From Dehalococcoidia bacterium (GTDB lineage: Bacteria; Chloroflexota; Dehalococcoidia; GIF9; AB-539-J10): a stretch of 7,315 nucleotides of DNA. Of the stretch, positions 1 through 5,624 are shown piece by piece (within the stretch, counting starts at the first letter, position 1; each line of letters begins with the position of its first letter). A program made the position numbers and the translations under genes. The stretch spans positions 1-7,315 of the forward strand of contig JAUUZT010000038.1 in assembly GCA_030589825.1 (NCBI GenBank), given 5' to 3'. Below the pieces are notes generated by a model. It made no database searches. It saw only the letters and a program-made list of their open reading frames with translations, and was not told the origin of the DNA.

Positions 1-1
1 A

Positions 2-1759
2 ATTTCAGATCATGATAACCCTGTGTGGAAGACGGACTTTCTCGACACTCCCGTCAATTCTGATGATCGGGTAACTCCTGTTCATCACCCCTGGTGCGGA
101 TATTGGACGAAGGATTATGAGCCTCCATCTCCTGGATTAGCTGGTAATCTTTATGGCTGTGGGGCTAATGAGTATAATCAGCTTGGGATAGAAGATGTTT
201 CACCTGGATTTAAAAGTTATCATTTAGTATTAACAGAAGAATGGATAGATATTTCAACGGGTTTTTACCATTCATTGGCCGTTAAGAGCGATGGTACTCT
301 TTGGGCTACAGGATCTAATACAAGTGGTCAGTTAGGACTTGGGGATACGACAAATCGATATGAATTTACTCAGGTAGGTTCTGGCACAGACTGGTCATCG
401 GTCTATTGTGGTGCTTATTATACTCTTGCCGTCAAAACTAATGGAGAAGTCTGGGCAACTGGATCTAATAGCAGTGGTCAATTAGGATTGGGAGATACAA
501 CTCAGCGAACTTCATTTACTCAGGTCTCAATAACTGATTTTGAGAGTCTTGATTGTGGTTATGGACATGCCCTTCTTATCAAAACAAACGGTACGCTCTG
601 GGTAACTGGTGATAATTGTCTAGGTCAAATTGGACTTGGCGCAGTTGTAAGTGTGAATACCTTTACTCAGGTCGGGGTTGATACGGATCATGCGAGTGTA
701 TCCGGTGGAGAGCTACATTCTGCTATCATTAAGGATGATGGGAGTCTCTATACAACTGGCTATAATCCTTATGGAGAGCTTGGATTTACAGCTTATGATC
801 ATAAAACAGTTTTTACATTAGTCGGAACCGGATGGAGTAAGGTTGTATGTGATTCTTATTATACGGTTGCAATTAAAATTGACGGTACACTATGGGGAGC
901 TGGTACTAACGATGTAGGCCAATTAGGACTCGGCGCAACTGTCAGTGTCGATTCATTCACACAAATAGGTTCTGACAGTGATTGGGCGTCTATAGCATGT
1001 GGAGTTAATTCAACTGCCGTTATTAAAACAAATAATGAAGTTTGGGTAACTGGTTATAGTAATTATGGCAAATTAGGTATAGGAACGTATGATACAAGAA
1101 TAACAGTTCTTCAGAAATTAGATGAATCTTGGAGTTTAGTTAGCTGCGGATGGCATTCTTGTATTGCAGTGAAAAGTGACGGAACTTTATGGGGAGTCGG
1201 TTATTCTTATTATGGTCAGCTTGGTATCGGCGATTACAACATAGTGGATCAATTAACACTATGTAATGAAGAGACCTGGTTGGCTGTTGATAGCTGGGGA
1301 AGACATACAGTAGCTATTAAAGATGATTTTTCTCTTTGGGGTACCGGTCTTAATTCTAATAATCAACTTGGATTGGGCGCAGGCAAGAATGTCTCTATAG
1401 TATATGGTTTTATTCTTATATCTTCTGCTTCTTGGCAACAGGCAGCTTGTGGAAGTGATCATACAATAGGACTTAGGGAAGATGGAACTCTCTGGGGAGC
1501 AGGCGATAATTATTATGGTCAACTTGGTTTAGGCGATAATACTGATAGAAGTGTATTTACTCAAATAAGTTCGGATTGGATATTTCTAGCTGCTGGTAGT
1601 TTTGCTACTATGGCTATTAAAAGTGATGGGACATTATGGAGTACGGGAAAGAATAGTAGTACAAGTTTGGGACAGTTAGGACTTGGCGATGGGGTAAATA
1701 GAAATGTTCTTACACAAGCTCCTGGAACCGGATGGAAGCAATGTTCCATCGGGGCCTGA
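2..1759 (+). CDS. RCC1-repeat beta-propeller protein, 5'-partial, ending at an internal TGA (probable phage tail-fibre/receptor-binding protein)
   Basis: The frame is open to the left edge, so the gene almost certainly starts upstream; the first in-window candidate, GTG at 23, has no convincing ribosome binding site. Counting residues from that GTG, residues 1-40 are non-repetitive and rich in Pro, His and Trp. From residue 41 there are repeats of about 50 residues with the RCC1 (Regulator of Chromosome Condensation) pattern: G-T-L-W-x-T-G-x-N-x-x-G-Q-L-G-L-G-D, then F-T-Q-V, a Trp, C-G-x-x-H-x-x-A-V-K-x-D-G. Repeats 1-10 are complete and repeat 11 is cut after C-S-I-G-A by TGA. RCC1 repeats each form one blade of a seven-bladed propeller. 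Repeats 2 and 3 are the most alike, suggesting recent duplication. Neighbouring phage structural genes suggest a fibre, spike or decoration protein that binds a ligand; this role is inferred. The RCC1 call itself is strong. The frame resumes immediately after the stop. Confidence 0.85.
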   Translation: MSDHDNPVWKTDFLDTPVNSDDRVTPVHHPWCGYWTKDYEPPSPGLAGNLYGCGANEYNQLGIEDVSPGFKSYHLVLTEEWIDISTGFYHSLAVKSDGTLWATGSNTSGQLGLGDTTNRYEFTQVGSGTDWSSVYCGAYYTLAVKTNGEVWATGSNSSGQLGLGDTTQRTSFTQVSITDFESLDCGYGHALLIKTNGTLWVTGDNCLGQIGLGAVVSVNTFTQVGVDTDHASVSGGELHSAIIKDDGSLYTTGYNPYGELGFTAYDHKTVFTLVGTGWSKVVCDSYYTVAIKIDGTLWGAGTNDVGQLGLGATVSVDSFTQIGSDSDWASIACGVNSTAVIKTNNEVWVTGYSNYGKLGIGTYDTRITVLQKLDESWSLVSCGWHSCIAVKSDGTLWGVGYSYYGQLGIGDYNIVDQLTLCNEETWLAVDSWGRHTVAIKDDFSLWGTGLNSNNQLGLGAGKNVSIVYGFILISSASWQQAACGSDHTIGLREDGTLWGAGDNYYGQLGLGDNTDRSVFTQISSDWIFLAAGSFATMAIKSDGTLWSTGKNSSTSLGQLGLGDGVNRNVLTQAPGTGWKQCSIGA

Positions 1760-2284
1760 CATGCTGCTGCCGTCAGGTCTGACGGAACACTTTGGACAAC
1801 GGGGAGAAATGCTAAAGGACAGCTTGGATTAGGTGACAATGTAGCTAGAAATATATGGACGCAGGTAGGTTCTGATATAGATTGGGAATATGTAGAATGT
1901 GGGGCTGACTTTACTTTAGCAGTAAAATCAGATGGTTCTTTATATGGTACTGGCTATAATGTCTCAGGTCAATTAGGATTAGCAGATAATGCTGACAGAA
2001 ATGTATTTACTCAGATCTCATCAGGTTGGGAACACAGTGGGTTTAACGGTCTTCCACAATTTAGTGGAGGTGCTCAACACTCTCAGGCTCTTTATAATAA
2101 TTTAAGTCTTAGAAGCACTGGAAATAATGTCAGTGGTCAACTTGCAATTGATACAAGCGGTTCTGGAACTAATAGAAATGAATTTAACTTAATATCTCAG
2201 GCTCTTCCTGAAAGGGATGGTACAGATATCTGGGAATTTGTAGTTTGTGGCCAAAGTTATACAATGGCACTTAGAAATAATTCT
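143..2284 (+). repeat. Fourteen degenerate ~150-bp repeats encoding RCC1 blades
   Basis: The repeat unit is about 48-56 codons. Approximate residue boundaries, from GTG 23, are 41-91, 92-141, 142-190, 191-240, 241-288, 289-338, 339-387, 388-436, 437-488, 489-536, then 537 through the stop to about 590, followed by three more after it. Conservation is mainly at protein level. The closest DNA similarity is between units 2 and 3 (around 300-360 and 450-505). Units 4 and 6 share a distinct variant with G-A-x-V-S-V after the L-G-L motif. Confidence 0.85.
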
Positions 2285-2287
2285 TAA
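1760..2287 (+). pseudogene. In-frame 3' continuation of the RCC1-repeat gene (rest of blade 11 to blade 14) after the TGA
   Basis: Directly after TGA 1757-1759 the same frame reads H-A-A-A-V-R-S-D-G-T-L-W-T-T-G, which completes blade 11. Blades 12, 13 and 14 follow for 175 codons to a tandem TAA TAA (2285-2290). The pattern is kept (G-Q-L-G-L-G-D, C-G-A-D-F-T-L-A-V-K-S-D-G); blades 13 and 14 are more divergent, as terminal blades often are. I see no in-frame ATG, GTG or TTG until ATG 2264, seven codons from the end, so this part is unlikely to be translated separately. It is either read through from upstream or is the dead 3' end of a freshly broken gene. Other repeats have Y, R, D, G, L or N at the stop position, so a single change from CGA (Arg), GGA (Gly) or TGG (Trp) would explain it. 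With this part the gene reaches 14 blades, two full seven-bladed propellers. Confidence 0.75.
1770..1785 (+). promoter_or_regulatory. SECIS-like hairpin just downstream of the in-frame TGA
   Basis: CCGTCA (1770-1775) and TGACGG (1780-1785) are perfect inverted repeats around GGTC (1776-1779). Opening the terminal A-T pair gives stem CCGUC/GACGG with loop AGGUCU. It lies 16 nt (1760-1775) after TGA 1757-1759. As I recall, the bacterial selenocysteine-insertion element of E. coli fdhF has apical loop AGGUCU at nearly the same distance. Against this, the bulged U of the fdhF stem is absent, the stem is short, and AGG TCT GAC GGA also encodes the conserved R-S-D-G of the repeat. The hairpin is certain as sequence; its function is speculative. 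Confidence 0.3.
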
Positions 2288-2301
2288 TAAGGAGACAAAA
2301 T

Positions 2302-2736
2302 ATGTCAAGCGTGGCCAGTAACAAGATTAAATTTTTATTAGCTTCAAAAGGTATAGACTTCGCCAACGATGTTTTCAAAATTATTCTCATGGCAAGTGGT
2401 TTTACGTTCGACAAAGACACTCATCACGGTTATGCAGATGTTAGCGGAAGCGAACTCGGAACTGCTAACGGTTATACAGCAGGCGGAAACACTCTGGCCG
2501 GTGTATCTGTAACCGAAGATGATGTTGATGATCGAACAGAGGTGACATGGAGTAATACTTCATGGGTAGCTTCTGGTGGATCTATAGGTCCCTCACCGGG
2601 TGCTATCGTTTATGATGATACGGTTACAACCCCTCAAGCCGATGCTATTGTAGGCTATATCGACTTTGGAGGTGATCAAACACAGGCGGATGGCGGTACG
2701 GCAACGATTAGCAACGTTGAGTTTAGGCTCTCGTAG
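2302..2736 (+). CDS. Small beta-rich phage virion structural protein (144 aa)
   Basis: ATG 2302 has a Shine-Dalgarno AAGGAG (2289-2294) with 7-nt spacing and starts 14 nt after the RCC1 gene's double TAA; it ends at TAG. The protein has a short N-terminal helix-like part (S-N-K-I-K-F-L-L-A at 6-14), then F-K-I-I-L-M-A-S-G-F-T-F-D at 25-37. Next come G-Y-A-D-V (43-47), G-Y-T-A-G-G-N-T-L-A-G-V-S-V (57-70), a W-S-N-T-S-W-V-A-S-G-G-S-I-G-P segment (83-97), and a terminal I-S-N-V-E-F-R-L-S strand. It is acidic, rich in Gly, Thr and Asp, and lacks a signal peptide or membrane segment. This profile matches, from memory, a widespread family of uncharacterised phage structural proteins near tail and fibre genes. 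A role as an adaptor or decoration protein next to the RCC1 protein is inferred from adjacency. No catalytic motif is visible. Confidence 0.65.
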   Translation: MSSVASNKIKFLLASKGIDFANDVFKIILMASGFTFDKDTHHGYADVSGSELGTANGYTAGGNTLAGVSVTEDDVDDRTEVTWSNTSWVASGGSIGPSPGAIVYDDTVTTPQADAIVGYIDFGGDQTQADGGTATISNVEFRLS

Positions 2737-2741
2737 GCAAT

Positions 2742-2798
2742 TGGGCGGATAGGGAGAGCTCCCCGATAAGATTAATATCCTGATTAATCTTCCGCCTA
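2742..2798 (+). other. Intergenic structured RNA element: closing stem enclosing two hairpins
   Basis: TGGGCGG (2742-2748) pairs with CCGCCTA (2792-2798), including one G-U pair. Inside are GGGA-GAGC-TCCC (2752-2763) and a perfect 9-bp hairpin AAGATTAAT-ATCCTG-ATTAATCTT (2768-2791), giving a three-way-junction-like fold. It fills most of the 92-nt gap between two structural genes. No T-run follows, so a standard intrinsic terminator is unlikely. A tRNA is excluded: the element is too short and lacks a T-arm. It could be an mRNA processing or stability element or an attenuator. The pairing is visible; the function is unknown. Confidence 0.45.
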
Positions 2799-2828
2799 TC
2801 ATATTCAGGAATATTTACAGGAGATATT

Positions 2829-3035
2829 ATGATAGAAGACAAGCTTGAAAAATGTTTACGTTTTTCATCTGAACATTGGTCTCAAGATGAATCGGAAATG
2901 GAAATATTAGCAAGAAAAGCTATTGCTGAATTGAGAAAATTAAGGAAGAAAACGACTGGTTGGGGTGGCTATGGTTGGAAAGATGGTGAGTATATTGATG
3001 ATATTCAAGAGTTTTTTGATAGTCATGAGGATTGA
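2829..3035 (+). CDS. Small charged hypothetical protein (68 aa)
   Basis: ATG 2829 has a good Shine-Dalgarno AGGAG (2819-2823) at 5-nt spacing; the frame ends at TGA 3033-3035. Residues 1-42 are strongly charged and probably helical (E-I-L-A-R-K-A-I-A-E-L-R-K-L-R-K-K). A short aromatic/Gly segment G-W-G-G-Y-G-W follows at 44-50, then an acidic helix-like C-terminus. There are no membrane segments or recognisable domains. It sits between two structural genes, downstream of the folded intergenic element, and its stop lies 63 nt before the next large gene. I do not recognise the family. The strong ribosome binding site and fit between neighbours make it a likely real gene; it could be a minor virion protein, an assembly factor, or an accessory gene inserted into the late operon. 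Confidence 0.7.
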   Translation: MIEDKLEKCLRFSSEHWSQDESEMEILARKAIAELRKLRKKTTGWGGYGWKDGEYIDDIQEFFDSHED

Positions 3036-3063
3036 TTTCGGAAAATGAACAAAGGAGACCTAA

Positions 3064-3108
3064 ATGCCTTTTCTGAATGGAATGCTGGGATGTGAGTTAT
3101 GGCCATAG
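3064..3108 (+). CDS. Possible 14-codon leader ORF overlapping the next gene's start
   Basis: ATG 3064 has the strongest Shine-Dalgarno in this stretch, AAAGGAG (3051-3057), at 6-nt spacing. It encodes MPFLNGMLGCELWP and stops at TAG 3106-3108, running 10 nt past ATG 3099 in a different frame. The downstream gene has only a weak GGGA (3087-3090) of its own. Ribosomes ending the short ORF could reinitiate at 3099, which would couple translation. Alternatively it is the remnant of an earlier N-terminus displaced by a small indel. Nothing supports the peptide having a function of its own. Confidence 0.3.
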   Translation: MPFLNGMLGCELWP

Positions 3109-4277
3109 CAGTATCAGCAGACCCTATTATAACAACAGCTTCGATCTTAGGTGTTTATAACCTATGGATAGTTGCAGACCCAATAGAGGTTTCCCTCAGC
3201 CTATATTCAACCAGGTCTCAATATCCACCAGCGGCTATTAACCCAGCGCTTGATCAGGAGTTTGATTGCAACGCAGACAGTGATAACCCTGATATTCCTG
3301 AAGTAGTTGTAGGCATCACAGGCACATGGTTTAATATATGCATTATCGCTGATCCGATAGAAGTTATTACAAGCCTGTCTGGTGACTATATCGAGGGGGT
3401 TCTTGTCAGTGCTTCGCCGATTACGGTTGAGACAAGTTTCGGGGACGCTGATATTGTTCTTGAGGCAGTTAAAAGTAATTGGATTAAGTGGTCGGGAATT
3501 GGGGATCTTGATTTTACGATAAGCCGCGATAATGTAGCGGGCGAACGTCCTCTTGACTGGAGGGGCTGGGTTTATCAGATTAAAAAACTTGGCGACAGGG
3601 TTGTTGTTTATGGCGAAAATGGAGTTTCTATTATTAAGCCTTCGGGCAAGTATTATGGGCTTGAAACTATTTACAGGCTGGGATTAAAAGGTAAAAGTGC
3701 TGTAACCGGCGATAACTACACGCATTATTTTATAAATACCAAAGGGGAACTATATAGCCTTGCAGAAATATTACAGAAGCTTGATTATTCTGAGTATTTA
3801 GCGGCTATGAGCAATCCTGTTATGTCGCATGATGTTGAAAATGAGCTTATCTATATTTGTGACGGGTCTTTAGGATATGTGTATTCGCCAAAAGATAAAA
3901 GCTTGGGGTCGGGGCCGGTCAATATTACGGGTGTGTCTTCACAGGGCGGAACTTTGTATGTGGTAGCGCCGGCGGCAGTAACTATCCCTGATTTTGAGAT
4001 TTGTACGGATATCTATGATTTTAGAACGAGAAAGAACAAAAACATCTATAGCATAGAGGTCGGGACTGACTTAACAGAAACCCTTGAGGCCGCTATTGAT
4101 TATCGAATTGATAAAGCAGTGTCTTTTGTGACGACAGACTGGCACACTGTAGATTCCAGGGGGATGGCATTTATTCCAGTGATGGCGCAAGAGGTGAGAG
4201 TTAGAGTTAGATCAACTGTTTACGAGTATTTTGAGGTCGATTCTATAATAATAAACGGAGAGGTTTGCAGCCATTGA
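3099..4277 (+). CDS. Phage virion protein with N-terminal ADPI repeats; probable tail-nozzle/DNA-stabilisation-type protein (392 aa)
   Basis: The start is ATG 3099, the first possible start after an in-frame TGA at 3093-3095. Residues 1-120 carry four copies of a short motif, V-x-A-D-P-I-x-V-x-x-S-L, near 5-15, 25-35, 83-93 and 103-113, separated by an acidic Asn/Asp/Pro-rich linker (about 40-70). From about 125 a different domain begins: W-I-K-W-S-G-I-G-D (128-136), A-G-E-R-P-L (147-152), V-V-V-Y-G-E-N-G-V-S-I-I (168-179), G-L-K-G-K-S-A-V (195-202) and H-Y-F-I-N-T-K-G-E-L-Y-S-L (209-221). This series (a 'gun' loop plus a consistency-check style beta-propeller) resembles P22 gp10-type packaged-DNA stabilisation proteins and other podovirus nozzle proteins. 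That resemblance is from memory and is not close. The C-terminus is beta-rich. It ends at TGA 4275-4277, overlapping the next start. It is probably a tail or connector component; the family is uncertain. Confidence 0.6.
   Translation: MAIAVSADPIITTASILGVYNLWIVADPIEVSLSLYSTRSQYPPAAINPALDQEFDCNADSDNPDIPEVVVGITGTWFNICIIADPIEVITSLSGDYIEGVLVSASPITVETSFGDADIVLEAVKSNWIKWSGIGDLDFTISRDNVAGERPLDWRGWVYQIKKLGDRVVVYGENGVSIIKPSGKYYGLETIYRLGLKGKSAVTGDNYTHYFINTKGELYSLAEILQKLDYSEYLAAMSNPVMSHDVENELIYICDGSLGYVYSPKDKSLGSGPVNITGVSSQGGTLYVVAPAAVTIPDFEICTDIYDFRTRKNKNIYSIEVGTDLTETLEAAIDYRIDKAVSFVTTDWHTVDSRGMAFIPVMAQEVRVRVRSTVYEYFEVDSIIINGEVCSH
4257..4263 (+). promoter_or_regulatory. Ribosome binding site that fixes the TTG start at 4274
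   Basis: GGAGAGG (4257-4263) lies 10 nt before TTG 4274 but only 1 nt before the alternative in-frame TTG 4265. The spacing therefore supports 4274. TTG 4274-4276 overlaps the upstream TGA 4275-4277 in a TTGA junction, the usual arrangement for translational coupling. Confidence 0.6.
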
Positions 4278-4723
4278 TTATCAAGATATTACCAGCTCAA
4301 ATTCCTGTTTTTTGGGAAACAATTAAATTCTGCGAGACTCAGGTCAATGAGGTTAGTTCTGATATAAGACAATTATATCTTAATAATCTTCTTCATTCAC
4401 TTCTTAGTGACAAGGCTCAATGCTTTGTAAGGCTTGATGAAAAACGAGTTCTTATTGCTTTGATGATCACGAAGATAGAAAAAAACAAGATTACGTTAGA
4501 TAATTATCTTCATATTCAAACCTTATATTCATTCAGGAAAGTGCCTGACCGTGATTGGGAAGTTGAATATGAATTCATAAGACAATTTGCTGAAAAAGCC
4601 AAATGCAAGTCAATTACTTTTGATACTTGTACTGAGAAAATCATGCAACTTGGTCAGCTTGTGGGATTTAAAGAAGTTCATAGGTCTTTTGAGTTGAATC
4701 TTGAGGGTGTTTATCATGGGTAG
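4274..4723 (+). CDS. GNAT-like phage protein, possible T7 gp13-type internal virion protein (149 aa)
   Basis: The start is TTG 4274, overlapping the previous stop by three bases; TTG 4265 is possible but too close to the ribosome binding site. It ends at TAG 4721-4723. The second half has the order of a GNAT acetyltransferase fold: a strand around H-I-Q-T-L-Y-S-F, a helix E-V-E-Y-E-F-I-R-Q-F-A-E-K-A, strand S-I-T-F-D-T-C, helix T-E-K-I-M-Q-L-G-Q-L-V-G-F, then strand K-E-V-H-R-S-F-E-L. The usual acetyl-CoA loop R/Q-x-x-G-x-G/A is not present; R-K-V-P-D-R-D sits in its place, so catalysis is doubtful. GNAT-like non-enzymatic proteins occur in phage virions, T7 gp13 being the case I recall, encoded between nozzle and core genes as here. 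Fold assignment is by pattern only. An active acetyltransferase or an unrelated alpha/beta protein cannot be excluded. Confidence 0.6.
   Translation: MIIKILPAQIPVFWETIKFCETQVNEVSSDIRQLYLNNLLHSLLSDKAQCFVRLDEKRVLIALMITKIEKNKITLDNYLHIQTLYSFRKVPDRDWEVEYEFIRQFAEKAKCKSITFDTCTEKIMQLGQLVGFKEVHRSFELNLEGVYHG
4703..4707 (+). promoter_or_regulatory. Ribosome binding site for the 4716 start
   Basis: GAGGG (4703-4707) lies 8 nt before ATG 4716. The longer frame beginning at TTG 4701 would overlap this site. ATG 4716 also aligns with the N-terminus of the downstream paralogue (M-G-S-S versus M-S-S-S), which settles the start. Confidence 0.65.
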
Positions 4724-5615
4724 TAGTGCAAGCGAAAAAATGGAAATCCGATATGCCAGCTATATTGAAGAAAAGCATCACGACTTCTTATGGCTGGCTG
4801 CCTACCATCGAGACCAGACCATAAATAGTTCACCATTTTCCGGGTATAGCGATCTTTCTATTAACGATGCTTTTTTTGGCGCAGGTTATACTATATCCAG
4901 TTTTCCATCTCTCTACGATATGTACGGAAAGTTTATGGCTGGTTTGGATGTAGATGCTTTATATAGCCAGTTGTTTGAAGATACCGTAAACTCTCCAGAG
5001 GTTAATAACCTGGTATCTGCGGAAGCATCTCTTATGGAAGATGATATAGAGGTTAATTCACTTCCAAGGCTTCAAGTAGGGCTAAGGGATGTTAATTCAG
5101 TAATTGCAAGCTCATTTGTGATTGGCAAGGCTTTAATCGAAGAAACCAGAGTAAAGGCATTAGAAAAATTCAGGGCGGAGTTAAAATATAATCTGATTCC
5201 GGTGGTTAGGGATCGCTGGGTAGCTCATCTTGATTGGAATAAAAATATTGTATGTACCTATGCTGAAATTATAAAATTCTATATTTCTGCCGATATTGAT
5301 ACCAATGAGGTTAATTATGGTTTTAAAGCTCGAAATAAGCTTTGGCCGTTTACGGTACTTGAATATAACAGGGCAGCATTGGGGGCTTTACAGGGCGCAA
5401 CAACTACCACCACGAATGCCGCAGGTTCTTCAACAACAGCCAGGGTTCTCAGTGGAGCTTTATCTGGTGCCGCCACCGGTGCTATGATAGGTGGCTCTAT
5501 AGCACCTGCGACAACCGCAAATGCGGCAACTGGCACCGCTGCTTCGTCTGGTGGTGCTGGGTGGGGCGCCGGTATAGGTGCTGCTCTTGGAATTGCGGCA
5601 GCTTTAACATATTAA
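4716..5615 (+). CDS. Phage virion-module protein with Gly/Ala-rich membrane-like C-terminus, paralogue 1 (299 aa); candidate DNA-ejection protein
   Basis: The first 8 nt overlap the end of the GNAT-like gene. Residues 1-225 form a mostly helical domain with conserved blocks: E-I-R-Y-A (10-14), Y-I-E-E-K-H-H-D (16-23), A-Y-H-R-D-Q (29-34), F-P-S-L-Y-D-M (63-69), G-K-F-M-A-G-L-D (71-78), A-E-A-S (102-105), S-S-F-V-I-G-K (132-138), L-D-W-N-K-N (172-177) and L-W-P-F-T-V-L-E-Y-N-R-A-A-L (209-222). These blocks match, from memory, a recurrent uncharacterised family in metagenomic phages. The tail (228-299) is Thr/Ala/Gly low complexity with glycine-zipper spacing (G-A-M-I-G-G; G-W-G-A-G-I-G-A-A-L-G), suited to membrane insertion or helix packing. 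Such tails occur in podovirus ejection proteins, so a role in carrying DNA across the host envelope is inferred. There is no signal peptide. The next gene is its tandem paralogue, 9 nt away. Confidence 0.65.
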   Translation: MGSSASEKMEIRYASYIEEKHHDFLWLAAYHRDQTINSSPFSGYSDLSINDAFFGAGYTISSFPSLYDMYGKFMAGLDVDALYSQLFEDTVNSPEVNNLVSAEASLMEDDIEVNSLPRLQVGLRDVNSVIASSFVIGKALIEETRVKALEKFRAELKYNLIPVVRDRWVAHLDWNKNIVCTYAEIIKFYISADIDTNEVNYGFKARNKLWPFTVLEYNRAALGALQGATTTTTNAAGSSTTARVLSGALSGAATGAMIGGSIAPATTANAATGTAASSGGAGWGAGIGAALGIAAALTY

Positions 5616-5624
5616 GGTTTCTTT

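Noticed and set aside
1561..1839. Reverse-strand reading frame opposite the RCC1 gene (also 1259-1522)
   Set aside because: Antisense shadows created by the repetitive composition of the RCC1 repeats; no ribosome binding site and no recognisable protein.
143..2284. CRISPR array or diversity-generating retroelement target
   Set aside because: The ~150-bp periodicity is coding and degenerate, with no short identical repeats and spacers. No reverse transcriptase or template repeat is visible in the window.
2742..2798. tRNA gene or intrinsic terminator
   Set aside because: It has a 7-bp acceptor-like stem, but is only about 57 nt with no T-arm or GGTTCGA box. No T-run follows the hairpins, so it is not a typical terminator.
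1757..4277. Genome-wide reassignment of TGA to Trp or Gly
   Set aside because: TGA ends the 68-aa gene (3033) and the 392-aa gene (4275, in a stop/start overlap), all visible Trp codons used in motifs are TGG, and no other gene here carries an internal TGA. Recoding would also fuse the 68-aa and 392-aa genes.
5296..5536. Alternative frames (+ and -) inside the first paralogue
   Set aside because: They lie over the conserved L-W-P-F block and the Ala/Gly low-complexity tail, whose GC-rich codons create open frames by chance.
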